Positions 15,850 to 23,172 of a DNA stretch of 23,177 bases are shown here, in pieces. The stretch spans positions 1-23,177 of IMG/VR virus record IMGVR_UViG_3300037963_001074; one strand, given 5' to 3'. Position numbers and translations under genes: made by a program. Numbering within the stretch: the stretch's first letter is position 1; every line of letters starts with the position of its first letter. The notes under the pieces were generated by a model that made no database searches, was not told the DNA's origin, and saw nothing but the letters and a program-made list of their open reading frames with translations. This DNA comes from a virus.

Positions 15850-17589
15850 CTAACGTCTTGCTCCTACTTGATATTCTAATTGAAACCCTTTTAGGGAATA
15901 TGGTGCTGTTGTACCACCGTCATTAACTCTTAATGCCACAGAAAAACCTGACCCTTCTACTGACTGTCTTACAAGTGGCTGTGAAGGACCACCAAAAACA
16001 AACTGTGCAGCACTGCTAGTTGTACTAAAAGTTGCAGAACCAAACTGTGCTGCAACCTGAGAACTGTCTAGAGGATATGCTGCAGGTCTTGCAGAATCAG
16101 AGGCTTCGTTGTCATAACGAACAAATAAATCTGCATCTATTGCTGACTCTGGTTTAAAGTTAAGGATAACTCTTTGCATGTGTTTTCTAACACCAGTATC
16201 TCCAAAACTTAAATCAGGGCTTCTATACCTTGCTAATATTGCTGTGCCATCAAAAGTATTACCTGCTTCTTGTCTATGAACATATCCTGAAAAATCACCG
16301 TGTATAACTCTTACATCTCCATCGACAACTAAAGCATCTGTAGCTGATGGTTTTACTCCACGTATTTCTGCAAACTCAAATCTATCTGCTCTTCTAACAC
16401 AGATAATACCTCTTGTTAAACCCTCACCCTGTCCTGCTTTTGAAAAGAATATTCTGTATTGAGTTTTATCTGGAATAACCACACTGTCAAAAACTGTAGA
16501 GTCTTTAATATTAGCATCAAAAATAGATTGTACATTTTGTGTAATGGCACCAAGAGCTGTATCACCAATTCTTGCAGTAGCAGCAACAGTTCTGAGTCCA
16601 TCAGGACCAAGGAATAATAAGTCACCTGCAAATTCTTGTATAGTGTCTTTATTTACACAGCCAATATCTCTAGTAACTGGTTGCATAGCAAAGTCACTAA
16701 TACTAGATCCTGTCATTTTGAATATTCTGTTTTCACAAAATATAAATAAAGAGTCCCTAAATACTTTTAGTCCAACAATATTATCGTCTACTTTAATAGT
16801 TCCTGCACCATCAGCTGTTTGAAAACCATCTTCATCAAAAGGTTCACTAAATACAATTGTCTGAGGTGTGCTAGACTTACCTGCATAAAACATATGATCT
16901 TTGAAAGCTACTACTATTGTAGAACCTGCTACAGAACTTTCACTAACATCTGTTGCAGATAGAGAAGAGTTAAAAATAGTTGGGGCATTTGCACCATCAA
17001 CAACAATGATCTTCTCATTACCGTCAAAGTTATATCTTTCAAAACTATATTTACCTGCACTAGTTCTGCCAGTATCTCTTTCAGTCCAAGACTCTGATAC
17101 TACATCGTCAATAGCATGATCAGCAGCAGTTGTGCTTGATGTAGCACGAGTTACACCTGTAAAACTAGTAGAGGTAACACCAGTATACGTAAATATTTCA
17201 CTGTTAATCTGCAGAGTTCCACTAGAAGAAAATCCTGTTGTAGAATCTACAGATATAGTTCCAGAGCCTGTCATACCTGTACTAGAAACAATCTTAGTCG
17301 CAAGCTCAGTAGATGCAGAGCTAAATATTTTTTCACCTCTAGCTGCTAATACTTTGTCTGCAAAGTTAGCAACCATAAGTATTTTTTCACCAGAGTCAGA
17401 TGTTTGAGGTACTTGATGATTTACATATTTACGAAAACCGTTTATTCTCCTGTAACCACCTTCGATGTCAGGCTCAAAGTTTTCTAACTCTAACGCTTCA
17501 CCAGGTTGCATTAGAAACGTAGAACGATTTAAAACTAAGCCACCCTCACAGTTAAATGCTGCAGGTTGGGCTTGAGAGAGATCTGGCAT
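15850..17589 (-). CDS. Tail nozzle / tail tubular B-like protein, 579 aa
   Basis: By position after the adaptor and before the fibre, and by size, this is the candidate for the tail nozzle (T7 gp12-like or P22 gp10-like). The sequence has the look of a beta-propeller: repeated hydrophobic strands ending in G-rich turns (for example VGLKVFRDSLFIFCENRIFKM and the following DLLFLGPDGLRTV region, about residues 268-345). The N-terminal stretch (GLVLNRSTFLMQPGEALELE) with YRRINGFRKY (46-55) resembles a pattern common to marine phage tail proteins of this type. A 54-residue insert (111-164) is shared with the upstream adaptor gene. The ATG overlaps the adaptor stop by one base (TAATG). Family naming is inference from context; structural role is likely. 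Confidence 0.6.
   Translation of the reverse strand: MPDLSQAQPAAFNCEGGLVLNRSTFLMQPGEALELENFEPDIEGGYRRINGFRKYVNHQVPQTSDSGEKILMVANFADKVLAARGEKIFSSASTELATKIVSSTGMTGSGTISVDSTTGFSSSGTLQINSEIFTYTGVTSTSFTGVTRATSSTTAADHAIDDVVSESWTERDTGRTSAGKYSFERYNFDGNEKIIVVDGANAPTIFNSSLSATDVSESSVAGSTIVVAFKDHMFYAGKSSTPQTIVFSEPFDEDGFQTADGAGTIKVDDNIVGLKVFRDSLFIFCENRIFKMTGSSISDFAMQPVTRDIGCVNKDTIQEFAGDLLFLGPDGLRTVAATARIGDTALGAITQNVQSIFDANIKDSTVFDSVVIPDKTQYRIFFSKAGQGEGLTRGIICVRRADRFEFAEIRGVKPSATDALVVDGDVRVIHGDFSGYVHRQEAGNTFDGTAILARYRSPDLSFGDTGVRKHMQRVILNFKPESAIDADLFVRYDNEASDSARPAAYPLDSSQVAAQFGSATFSTTSSAAQFVFGGPSQPLVRQSVEGSGFSVALRVNDGGTTAPYSLKGFQLEYQVGARR
17098..17259 (-). repeat. Inserted beta domain, copy in the nozzle-like protein
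   Basis: Residues 111-164 of the 579-residue protein. This copy aligns without gaps with residues 138-191 of the neighbouring adaptor protein, 30 of 54 identical, with a conserved core S(T)GTL.I..E..TYTG...FTG.TR..STTAA. Such modules are seen in many phage tail proteins, where they are thought to be small surface beta domains. Confidence 0.85.
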
Positions 17590-18533
17590 TACGAAGTAAC
17601 TCCTCCCATAAAGTTAGCAGAACCTCTAGGAGCAAGAATAACTGTAGACCTTATATACTCATATTTATTAATAAGTAGACTTTGCATATTCTTAATACCT
17701 TGCTCAAATCTAGCAAAGTTTAATTGATACTGTTGTATCTCACCTCGGTATTGATAAACAAAGGCAGCAGCACCATCTACAATTACAGGTGCAAATCTAT
17801 CTGGAATACTTGTAGTATCTCCATGTGCTGATAGATCAGATGGAAATGTAAAGTAATCAAATATAAGTGTATATTGTTTATCTGGATAAGGATATAATAA
17901 ATAATTATTATCGGGGGTTCTAACTATATTTCTAGGAACACCACCACCGTCAAACTGCGTTACTGTTGTGCTGTTTGCTATTGCTGCTGCTGTAGTGCTA
18001 TTTGCACCTCTAGTACATCCTGTAAAATCATTACCTGATATACCTGTGTAAGTTATTTGTTCTCCACCTATATACAAAGTTCCTGTAGAACTAAAATCTG
18101 TTGTAGATGCAACTGTTATTGTTGTTACAGAGGCAGATAATCCATCTGCAGCATTCACAGTTGTTGTAGCAACTTTATCTTCTTCAGCAGGATAATTTCT
18201 TTCTATATATTCATTATAATTAAGAACTGATAAATTATTCCCTGAAGTATTAAGATCATCATCTTGCTTAATTCTAGCAGTGGCATAATCTATTGATTTA
18301 CTATCTGTTGGTGCAGTATATCTACACACACCTGGAGTTAAGGTAGAAGAGTTTTGTGAGTGGTTAAAAGAGTATCCAAACTCTCTTTGATTTATATATC
18401 TGATAGATTCATTGACAGCATTTTGACATTGTACTTGAACACCTCTAGCATTAGCAAAAGTAGTAGAGGTAAGTGTTACTTCATTCATACGTGTTATTAC
18501 ATCATTAGTTAACGAAAGAAATGTCAAAGCCAT
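17589..18533 (-). CDS. Tail adaptor / tail tubular A-like (gp11-like) protein, 314 aa
   Basis: The N-terminal LTNDVITRMNEVTLTSTTFA (8-27) and the helical stretch to residue 50, then the C-terminal block with GVPRNIVRTPDNNYLLYPYP (198-217), a strand (TLIFDYFTFPSDL) and the helices DGAAAFVYQYRG and FARFEQGIKNMQSLLINKYEYIR match the tail adaptor proteins I know from marine podovirus-like phages. These resemble T7 gp11, which forms the ring between portal and tail nozzle. About 70 residues (122-195) appear to be inserted in the middle; part of that insert is shared with the next gene. An AAAGGA site precedes the ATG, and the gene follows a 56-bp gap holding a hairpin. Confidence 0.75.
   Translation of the reverse strand: MALTFLSLTNDVITRMNEVTLTSTTFANARGVQVQCQNAVNESIRYINQREFGYSFNHSQNSSTLTPGVCRYTAPTDSKSIDYATARIKQDDDLNTSGNNLSVLNYNEYIERNYPAEEDKVATTTVNAADGLSASVTTITVASTTDFSSTGTLYIGGEQITYTGISGNDFTGCTRGANSTTAAAIANSTTVTQFDGGGVPRNIVRTPDNNYLLYPYPDKQYTLIFDYFTFPSDLSAHGDTTSIPDRFAPVIVDGAAAFVYQYRGEIQQYQLNFARFEQGIKNMQSLLINKYEYIRSTVILAPRGSANFMGGVTS
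17961..18122 (-). repeat. Inserted beta domain, copy in the tail adaptor
   Basis: Residues 138-191 of the adaptor. They separate the two halves of the otherwise standard adaptor fold and match the insert in the adjacent 579-residue protein. Confidence 0.85.
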
Positions 18534-18556
18534 ATTTTTTCCTTTGGATAAGCTGA

Positions 18557-18580
18557 AGGGGCCAACCTAAGTCAGCCCCT
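18557..18580 (-). promoter_or_regulatory. Intergenic hairpin after the capsid/decoration genes
   Basis: On the transcribed strand AGGGGC and GCCCCT form a perfect 6-bp stem around a 12-base loop, ten bases after the decoration-protein stop. No U-tract follows, so it is not a full intrinsic terminator. It may slow polymerase or protect the 3' end of the upstream capsid message. Confidence 0.5.
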
Positions 18581-18589
18581 AAAGTTATT

Positions 18590-19126
18590 TTATGCTAGTA
18601 GATCACGATCTACTTCGGTAGCTGCCACACGGCCTCGTTTCCCTGTGTCAATGCAACATGCAATAACACGTAGGATACCTTCTGTAACATCTGCAGATGA
18701 AGCAATTAATTTAACATCAATTGTATCTGTAGTTGTTACGTGGGCTGTAAATGTATCTGCTGATGCAGTATTTACAACCATGGTTTGACCGTTTGTTCCA
18801 CCTGCTAGAAAACCTGCAGATGAAACATCACCACCGTCAACAATATCATCACCTGCTGCGAAATCAATATCCACAGTTGGAGATGTACCGTTAAAAGCAG
18901 TTTCAACTTCAGCACCTGCAAACAATACTAATGTATTAGCAGGAATTTCTAGAAGCTGAAAGATATCCCCATTGGTGCAGGAATATCCGTCTTCAACCAT
19001 TTTAGCAATGTCAAGACGTGCTTCACGCATGTACATTCCCATTGCCTGATGGCGTGAGGTAGCTGCTGCAATGCTGTCAGAATCGACACCAACAGTAGCT
19101 TTTGAGGTCATGTCAAAAGTAGCCAT
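18590..19126 (-). CDS. Probable head decoration / capsid-associated protein, 178 aa
   Basis: This gene lies immediately downstream of the capsid gene (14-bp gap) with a strong GGGAGGA site before its ATG, so it should be highly made. The N-terminal half includes a helix and a SCTNGDIFQLLEIPANTLVL segment. The central and C-terminal parts are beta-rich and Thr/Val/Asp-rich, with an odd TGKRGRV stretch near the end. Size, position and beta content suit a capsid-decorating protein. I recognise this kind of protein from marine phages beside capsid genes, but no named family is certain; a head-tail joining role is a second possibility. Confidence 0.55.
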   Translation of the reverse strand: MATFDMTSKATVGVDSDSIAAATSRHQAMGMYMREARLDIAKMVEDGYSCTNGDIFQLLEIPANTLVLFAGAEVETAFNGTSPTVDIDFAAGDDIVDGGDVSSAGFLAGGTNGQTMVVNTASADTFTAHVTTTDTIDVKLIASSADVTEGILRVIACCIDTGKRGRVAATEVDRDLLA

Positions 19127-19140
19127 ATCTTAATCCTCCC

Positions 19141-20214
19141 TTACGCTGCGTTGTATTTAGCAGTTGTGATTGCTTCTGGACGAAGAATCTTCCTGCCGTA
19201 TAGGTGCATACCACGAACAATGTCAGCAAAGCTGTCAGGGTCACGATATGTTTCTGTCTTGTTGATCTGCTCCGCAGTTGCTACAGCAGAATCATGTCCA
19301 GCAACAATCACACCAAAGTTTGAGTTTTGGTTTGCTGTTCCTGATGTACCTGGACCAGTACCTACAGCAGGTAGGTTTGATGACACGTACAAACGGAAGC
19401 CGTGAAAGTTATTGATTACAAGACCATTACGAAGTCCACCAGACTCACCATAGTCTCCATTCATAAAGCGTGAATCCTCATCGGATAATAGCTCCATAAA
19501 TACAGGGTCGATAACAAGCCATCTACCTTGCGTATCAACTTGTTGCTGATCAAGCAATCGTTTCATACGTGATACAATCATCGCAGGTGAAACTGTAGCT
19601 GTTGGTAAAGATGTAGCACCTGGCATACGTGCAGTTACTGGGATTGAATGATCCCCTGCAGATGTCGTTGTAATGTTACCAAATGAACTCTTAATCAACT
19701 TCATGCTTGAAAGCAATTCATCTGAACCTGCAGTAGTTACAGCTTTTGTACCATTTACTTGGTCATTAGCTGTATCTGCTGTTGCATGTAGAGCAGATTG
19801 CTTAAAACCTGACAAATAACCAAGAACTTCTTGGTCATACTGGTCAGCTAGTCTGTAAGCTGCACGATCTGTTGCAAGATCCATGAAGTTTACGTGTGAA
19901 TGAGCTTCTTCAATATCGTCCATTTTGAACGCAAAGTAGTTAGCTTTGTCCACTACTAACTGAAAATCTTCATCGTCAAGATCTTGTGCTGTAACTGTTG
20001 TGCCACGAGCATAAGACTGAACTGAGATTTCAGGCTCTTTAATGATGCGAACTGTGTCGCCTTGTGCGGCAATTTCACCAAAATAATCTGAATTGGTGAT
20101 ATCCCCTACGGTAGCAGCCTTGCGAAATGCAAGTTGTACCTTTTTGGAATAGATTACGGGACTAAAATTACCATTAGGTAAATTACCGTAACCCGATGCG
20201 GTTTGAAAAGCCAT
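19141..20214 (-). CDS. Major capsid protein (HK97-fold, P22 coat-like)
   Basis: The 357-residue protein has the expected landmarks of phage coat proteins of the P22 gp5-like type: an N-terminal helix region ending in FRKAATVGDITNSDYFGEI (30-48), the strand-rich DTVRIIKEPEISVQSYARGT (53-72), then AQDLDDEDFQLVVDKANYFAF (76-96) and the DDIEEAHSHVNFMD segment (99-112), a long helix to about 137, and a C-terminal axial-domain-like part with RWLVIDPVFMELL, FHGFRLYVSSNLP and VRGMHLYGRKILRPEA. It forms the icosahedral shell. The consensus AGGAGG seven bases before the ATG predicts very high translation, and a dedicated promoter lies upstream. The scaffold gene precedes it, as in T7-like phages. This is the most secure call in the window. 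Confidence 0.92.
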   Translation of the reverse strand: MAFQTASGYGNLPNGNFSPVIYSKKVQLAFRKAATVGDITNSDYFGEIAAQGDTVRIIKEPEISVQSYARGTTVTAQDLDDEDFQLVVDKANYFAFKMDDIEEAHSHVNFMDLATDRAAYRLADQYDQEVLGYLSGFKQSALHATADTANDQVNGTKAVTTAGSDELLSSMKLIKSSFGNITTTSAGDHSIPVTARMPGATSLPTATVSPAMIVSRMKRLLDQQQVDTQGRWLVIDPVFMELLSDEDSRFMNGDYGESGGLRNGLVINNFHGFRLYVSSNLPAVGTGPGTSGTANQNSNFGVIVAGHDSAVATAEQINKTETYRDPDSFADIVRGMHLYGRKILRPEAITTAKYNAA

Positions 20215-20324
20215 AATTAAATCCTCCTGATATTTGGCTTGAATTAAGCTTAAACATCTAAAAGGGGCTGTACGTTTTCTAGGGTGCAGTTAGTATTAGG
20301 TTGCGCTACCGAATACCACTGGGC

Positions 20325-20420
20325 CTATACTTGTCCAGGTAGTTCTTTGTAGTTTAGACTTTTTTGTAGATTTGGGTGTGACAAAAGGTAGTCAAAAGAG
20401 GCTTTTGTCAACATGCCCAT
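20325..20420 (-). CDS. Candidate 31-codon leader ORF upstream of the capsid gene
   Basis: The frame reads MGMLTKASFDYLLSHPNLQK... and ends at TAG. It could begin at ATG 20420 or, more likely, at ATG 20414, which falls close to the predicted transcription start; there is no Shine-Dalgarno site, so translation would be leaderless. Composition looks protein-like, but an open stretch of this length is not rare by chance in such DNA. It may be a leader peptide or nothing at all. Confidence 0.2.
   Translation of the reverse strand: MGMLTKASFDYLLSHPNLQKSLNYKELPGQV
20380..20409 (-). promoter_or_regulatory. 8-bp inverted repeat in the capsid leader
   Basis: GACAAAAG (20380-20387) and CTTTTGTC (20402-20409) are perfect inverted copies 14 bases apart, just downstream of the predicted transcript start. 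An internal CTTTTGAC-like copy lies between them, so two alternative pairings are possible. No U-tract follows. It may be an operator or a 5' leader structure. Confidence 0.4.
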
Positions 20421-20421
20421 A

Positions 20422-20449
20422 GTTATACTGTTGAATTTTAATTTGTCAA
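20422..20449 (-). promoter_or_regulatory. Sigma-70-type promoter for the capsid gene
   Basis: On the minus strand TTGACA (20444-20449) and TATAAC (20422-20427) are separated by 16 bp, one mismatch to consensus in total. The -35 box begins four bases after the scaffold stop. The predicted start is near 20415, giving a leader of about 200 bases before the capsid ATG. It would let host RNA polymerase boost capsid expression over the genes before it. Confidence 0.7.
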
Positions 20450-20453
20450 CAGT
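20427..20453 (-). promoter_or_regulatory. Operator-like dyad overlapping the capsid promoter
   Basis: ACTGTTGA (20427-20434) and TCAACAGT (20446-20453) are perfect inverted copies 11 bases apart (19-bp centre-to-centre). They cover the -35 box and the -10/spacer boundary. A 10-bp direct repeat TTTGTCAACA (20404-20413 and 20442-20451, exactly 38 bp apart) places a second related sequence at the transcript start. The layout suits repressor or activator binding; an RNA hairpin is the alternative. Confidence 0.45.
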
Positions 20454-21355
20454 TATCTGGCTTTACCAGATATATCGTAAACAAACTTACCCGAACGGAT
20501 AGCTTTGTTTATATCATCAGAGTTTTCTTCAAATTCCTTATCGGACATTTTAGCAACCTCTGACTCACGAATTACATCGTTTGCATCTTCTACGTCTACT
20601 TGTGTTTTAGTACGTTTAGTTACAGTAGAAGCTGCATCTTTAGCTCTTGCTTTTTTTGCACTTTTTGTAAGACCTTTATCTACTTTATAAAGATCTATAA
20701 CACGAACTACAGAAGCTGGATCATCTGAGTTTTCATACAGTGCATCTTGTACCCACTTAGGTTGTTCATCAACCCAATTATGAAACTCATCTGATGCACG
20801 TAAGTCATCAAAGTCTTCGTGTGATTTACGTATGATACTTTCAGCCTTAGTTCTTTCAGCTTCTGTTTGAATCTTATCAAACTCCTGCATACGAGCTTCA
20901 GCTTTACTAAACATCTCTTGAGCTTTTTTAGCAGCAATAGTTTCTACTATACCTGCTACATCTGGATACTCTTTAGACCACTCTTCTATATCTTCGTCAG
21001 ACTTAGGTGGTACAATAGATTCTTTTTCTAATCGTTTTTCAAAGGCTTTGAACTTCTCGTCCCACTCCTTTTCTTTTTCTTGCATGTGGCGTCTTAGATC
21101 ACCATATCGTTTTTTAAACGATTTTTCTTCAGCAGATAGCGTTTCTTCTTTAACTTCTGTATCGGTCTCTTTCTTTTCGGAAGTTTCTTTTGGTTGCTGT
21201 TCTTCGTTGGTTGATTCTTCTCCACGTGCTTCAGCTTCAAGTTTACGAATCTCCTCTTCTTCAACTTCCATTTGCTTACGCTTCTTTTCGTAGTTGTAAC
21301 CTCTGTCAACAAATCCTGCTGTTTTTGGTGTTTCTACTTGTGCTAGTTCAGGCAT
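20453..21355 (-). CDS. Capsid scaffolding protein
   Basis: This 300-residue, highly charged protein has the features of phage scaffolds: a disordered acidic N-terminal half with Glu/Lys coiled coil (about 22-110, including YGDLRRHMQEKEKEWDEKF), a second helix (134-175), and a C-terminal conserved part. That part includes HEDFDDLRASDEFHNWVDEQ and the PKWVQDALYENSDDP stretch (179-213), then RVIDLYKVDKG, which I know from scaffolds of marine T7-like phages. The basic C-terminus (231-252) could contact the coat. It would fill the procapsid and direct coat assembly. The gene immediately precedes the capsid gene, separated only by the regulatory gap, and its ATG has AAGGAG at a spacing of six. Confidence 0.82.
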   Translation of the reverse strand: MPELAQVETPKTAGFVDRGYNYEKKRKQMEVEEEEIRKLEAEARGEESTNEEQQPKETSEKKETDTEVKEETLSAEEKSFKKRYGDLRRHMQEKEKEWDEKFKAFEKRLEKESIVPPKSDEDIEEWSKEYPDVAGIVETIAAKKAQEMFSKAEARMQEFDKIQTEAERTKAESIIRKSHEDFDDLRASDEFHNWVDEQPKWVQDALYENSDDPASVVRVIDLYKVDKGLTKSAKKARAKDAASTVTKRTKTQVDVEDANDVIRESEVAKMSDKEFEENSDDINKAIRSGKFVYDISGKAR

Positions 21356-21379
21356 ATTGTTCTCCTTTTTATGTTGGGG

Positions 21380-21393
21380 TCAGCCGAAGCTGA
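21380..21393 (-). promoter_or_regulatory. UUCG-tetraloop hairpin between structural and scaffold genes
   Basis: The transcript reads TCAGC-TTCG-GCTGA, a perfect 5-bp stem closed by a C(UUCG)G tetraloop, an unusually stable small hairpin. It sits ten bases after the stop of the 589-residue gene and upstream of the scaffold binding site. It has no U-tract, so it may stabilise or mark processing of the mRNA rather than end it. Confidence 0.5.
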
Positions 21394-21402
21394 GTAGCCT
21401 TA

Positions 21403-23172
21403 TTATTTTTTTGCCTTTTTCTTTTTGCCTTTGGTCATCAGACCGCCTTTATTTACTCCAGGACCACCTGAACCTGTTGGATCTTGTGATCTTGCGTCTA
21501 AATTTTGTTGTTCTGTAGTAGAAGGTCTAATTACTGGTTTAGGTGTATCCTCTCCAGCTTTATAAACACTAACTGTTGATCCATCCTTATCTTTTATAGA
21601 ATCAATTTTTGTACCACCTAAAAATGTTTTATCTCCAGCTTTAGATACTTTAGGTTTTACTTCTTTGTTAATATCTGGTATTTCTTCAATGTTGTCTACA
21701 TTGTATACATTATTTGCTACATTATTAGCTAAATTATTTGCTGTTGGAAAAATATCATCAAGAAAGTTTACTAAACCACCCGATTTATTTTTATACTCAT
21801 CAATTTCTTTTTGGAGTTGTTCTGCTAGTTCAGTATGACCTCTAGCATCAGCAATAATTTGTGCTGCTGTTATTGTTTGCAATTCTCTGTATGCTTGACC
21901 ACCTTGAATTGCTGAAACAAATGCTGCCCCAGGTAAACCAGCAATTGCAAAACCAATACCCCTTATAAATTTACCAGTTTTAGGGCTTATGTTACCTTCT
22001 GAAGCATCATCTACAAACTTTCTGATAGCATCAGGATCATCCCAATTAACCTCTGCTCCCCAAGGTTTATCTTCTTTTTCTTCACCTGGTGGTGTAATTG
22101 TACCACTTGTACCACCTGATCCACCAGTTCCACCTCTTTGAGATCTGTAAAGATTATACTGAGCTAAAGTCATATTAAAACCAGCGTTTCTTGCTTCAGT
22201 TTCTTCTTTTGCACTTGTAACTCTTCTAAAGTCACCATCTACATTATATAAATCTTTAGTTTCAAAAGCAACAGCTTGATTTTGTTGTGTAGTTTGTTGA
22301 GCAGTAGCAGGAGTGGAACCTCCAAAGATAGAAAAACCTAATGGTTGTCCTACATAAGGTTCTTTGTTAGCAGCAGACAACATTTGTTGTTCAACTTGAG
22401 CTGATGTTTGACCACCTAACATATTAGACTCTATTTGATTAGAGGTTACATCTCCTGCAGTTTGATATCCACTAACTTTACCACCACCATACATACCCAT
22501 TACTTCTTGTATAACTTTCATCTCTTGTGGCGATATTCCATCTTTATTTACTGGACCACCATCGGGCACAGGCTCTCCACCAATACGTCCATTAGCTTCC
22601 ATCTCAGCTAAACCTATTTTGGCTCTATCTCGTAGATCTTCAAAAAATTTAACACCGTAATATCTAACAACATCAGCAGGTACGACATACTCACCTTCAG
22701 AAAGTTGTGCAGGAATATCATCTCTTACCTCTTCTGCAAGAGAACCTGATGGTACTTCATTACCTGATACTGGATCTTTATCCATACCATCGTCTTTTAA
22801 TCCACCCTCACTCATAAAAGCCATCTGCATTTGATCGCCTATAATTCCACCTTTATTTAATCTTTTGTTGTACCAATAAGTTTCAAACTCTTCTCTTGTA
22901 GGATTATTCTCATCAAGAAATTTTCGTATTTGTTTTTCAGTATTCATACCTACGACAGGTTCGTTTGCTGTACCTCTTTCAGCTATTGTTTCAAGAGCTT
23001 TATCAAAAGCAATTCTTTTTCCATCTTTAAATATAATAACAGGAATTTCTACTGGAGTTCCATCAAAATCATATTCTTCTTTATATACTCCAGCTTTACG
23101 TTCAGGTTTTTCCTGTGGTTTAACGTCAGGAAAAGGTCTGGTTTCTGGTTTTGGTTCTGGTCTCATTGTCAT
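21403..23172 (-). CDS. Marine-phage structural protein with SEGEYVVPADVVRYYG domain (5' may be cut)
   Basis: A 589-residue protein first in the visible operon. Residues about 131-195 hold the conserved block DKDPVSGNEVPSGSLAEE... SEGEYVVPADVVRYYGVKFFEDLR, which I know from structural proteins of many marine phages, where the gene usually lies between portal and scaffold. Upstream of it is an unrecognised domain (30-105) and NKGG (106-109) plus MSEGG (120-124) motifs. Beyond 200 it is Gln/Asn/Gly-rich, with a hydrophobic segment at about 403-425 that may be membrane-associated, a charged helix (430-462) and a Lys-rich end (NKGGLMTKGKKKK). The ATG is only five bases from the window edge and the frame is open there, so the true start could be outside. 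A portal-associated or ejected virion role is likely but unproven. Confidence 0.65.
   Translation of the reverse strand: MTMRPEPKPETRPFPDVKPQEKPERKAGVYKEEYDFDGTPVEIPVIIFKDGKRIAFDKALETIAERGTANEPVVGMNTEKQIRKFLDENNPTREEFETYWYNKRLNKGGIIGDQMQMAFMSEGGLKDDGMDKDPVSGNEVPSGSLAEEVRDDIPAQLSEGEYVVPADVVRYYGVKFFEDLRDRAKIGLAEMEANGRIGGEPVPDGGPVNKDGISPQEMKVIQEVMGMYGGGKVSGYQTAGDVTSNQIESNMLGGQTSAQVEQQMLSAANKEPYVGQPLGFSIFGGSTPATAQQTTQQNQAVAFETKDLYNVDGDFRRVTSAKEETEARNAGFNMTLAQYNLYRSQRGGTGGSGGTSGTITPPGEEKEDKPWGAEVNWDDPDAIRKFVDDASEGNISPKTGKFIRGIGFAIAGLPGAAFVSAIQGGQAYRELQTITAAQIIADARGHTELAEQLQKEIDEYKNKSGGLVNFLDDIFPTANNLANNVANNVYNVDNIEEIPDINKEVKPKVSKAGDKTFLGGTKIDSIKDKDGSTVSVYKAGEDTPKPVIRPSTTEQQNLDARSQDPTGSGGPGVNKGGLMTKGKKKKAKK

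Noticed and set aside
18557-18580. Full intrinsic terminator after the decoration gene
   Set aside because: The stem is good but no U-tract follows in the direction of transcription, and the tail genes just downstream have no visible promoter of their own.
20279-20299. Minus-strand TAATACTAACTGCACCCTAG, reminiscent of a T7-type phage RNA polymerase promoter
   Set aside because: Only the first six bases match the T7 consensus without gaps, and no second copy occurs at the other gene junctions, which would be expected for a phage polymerase promoter set.
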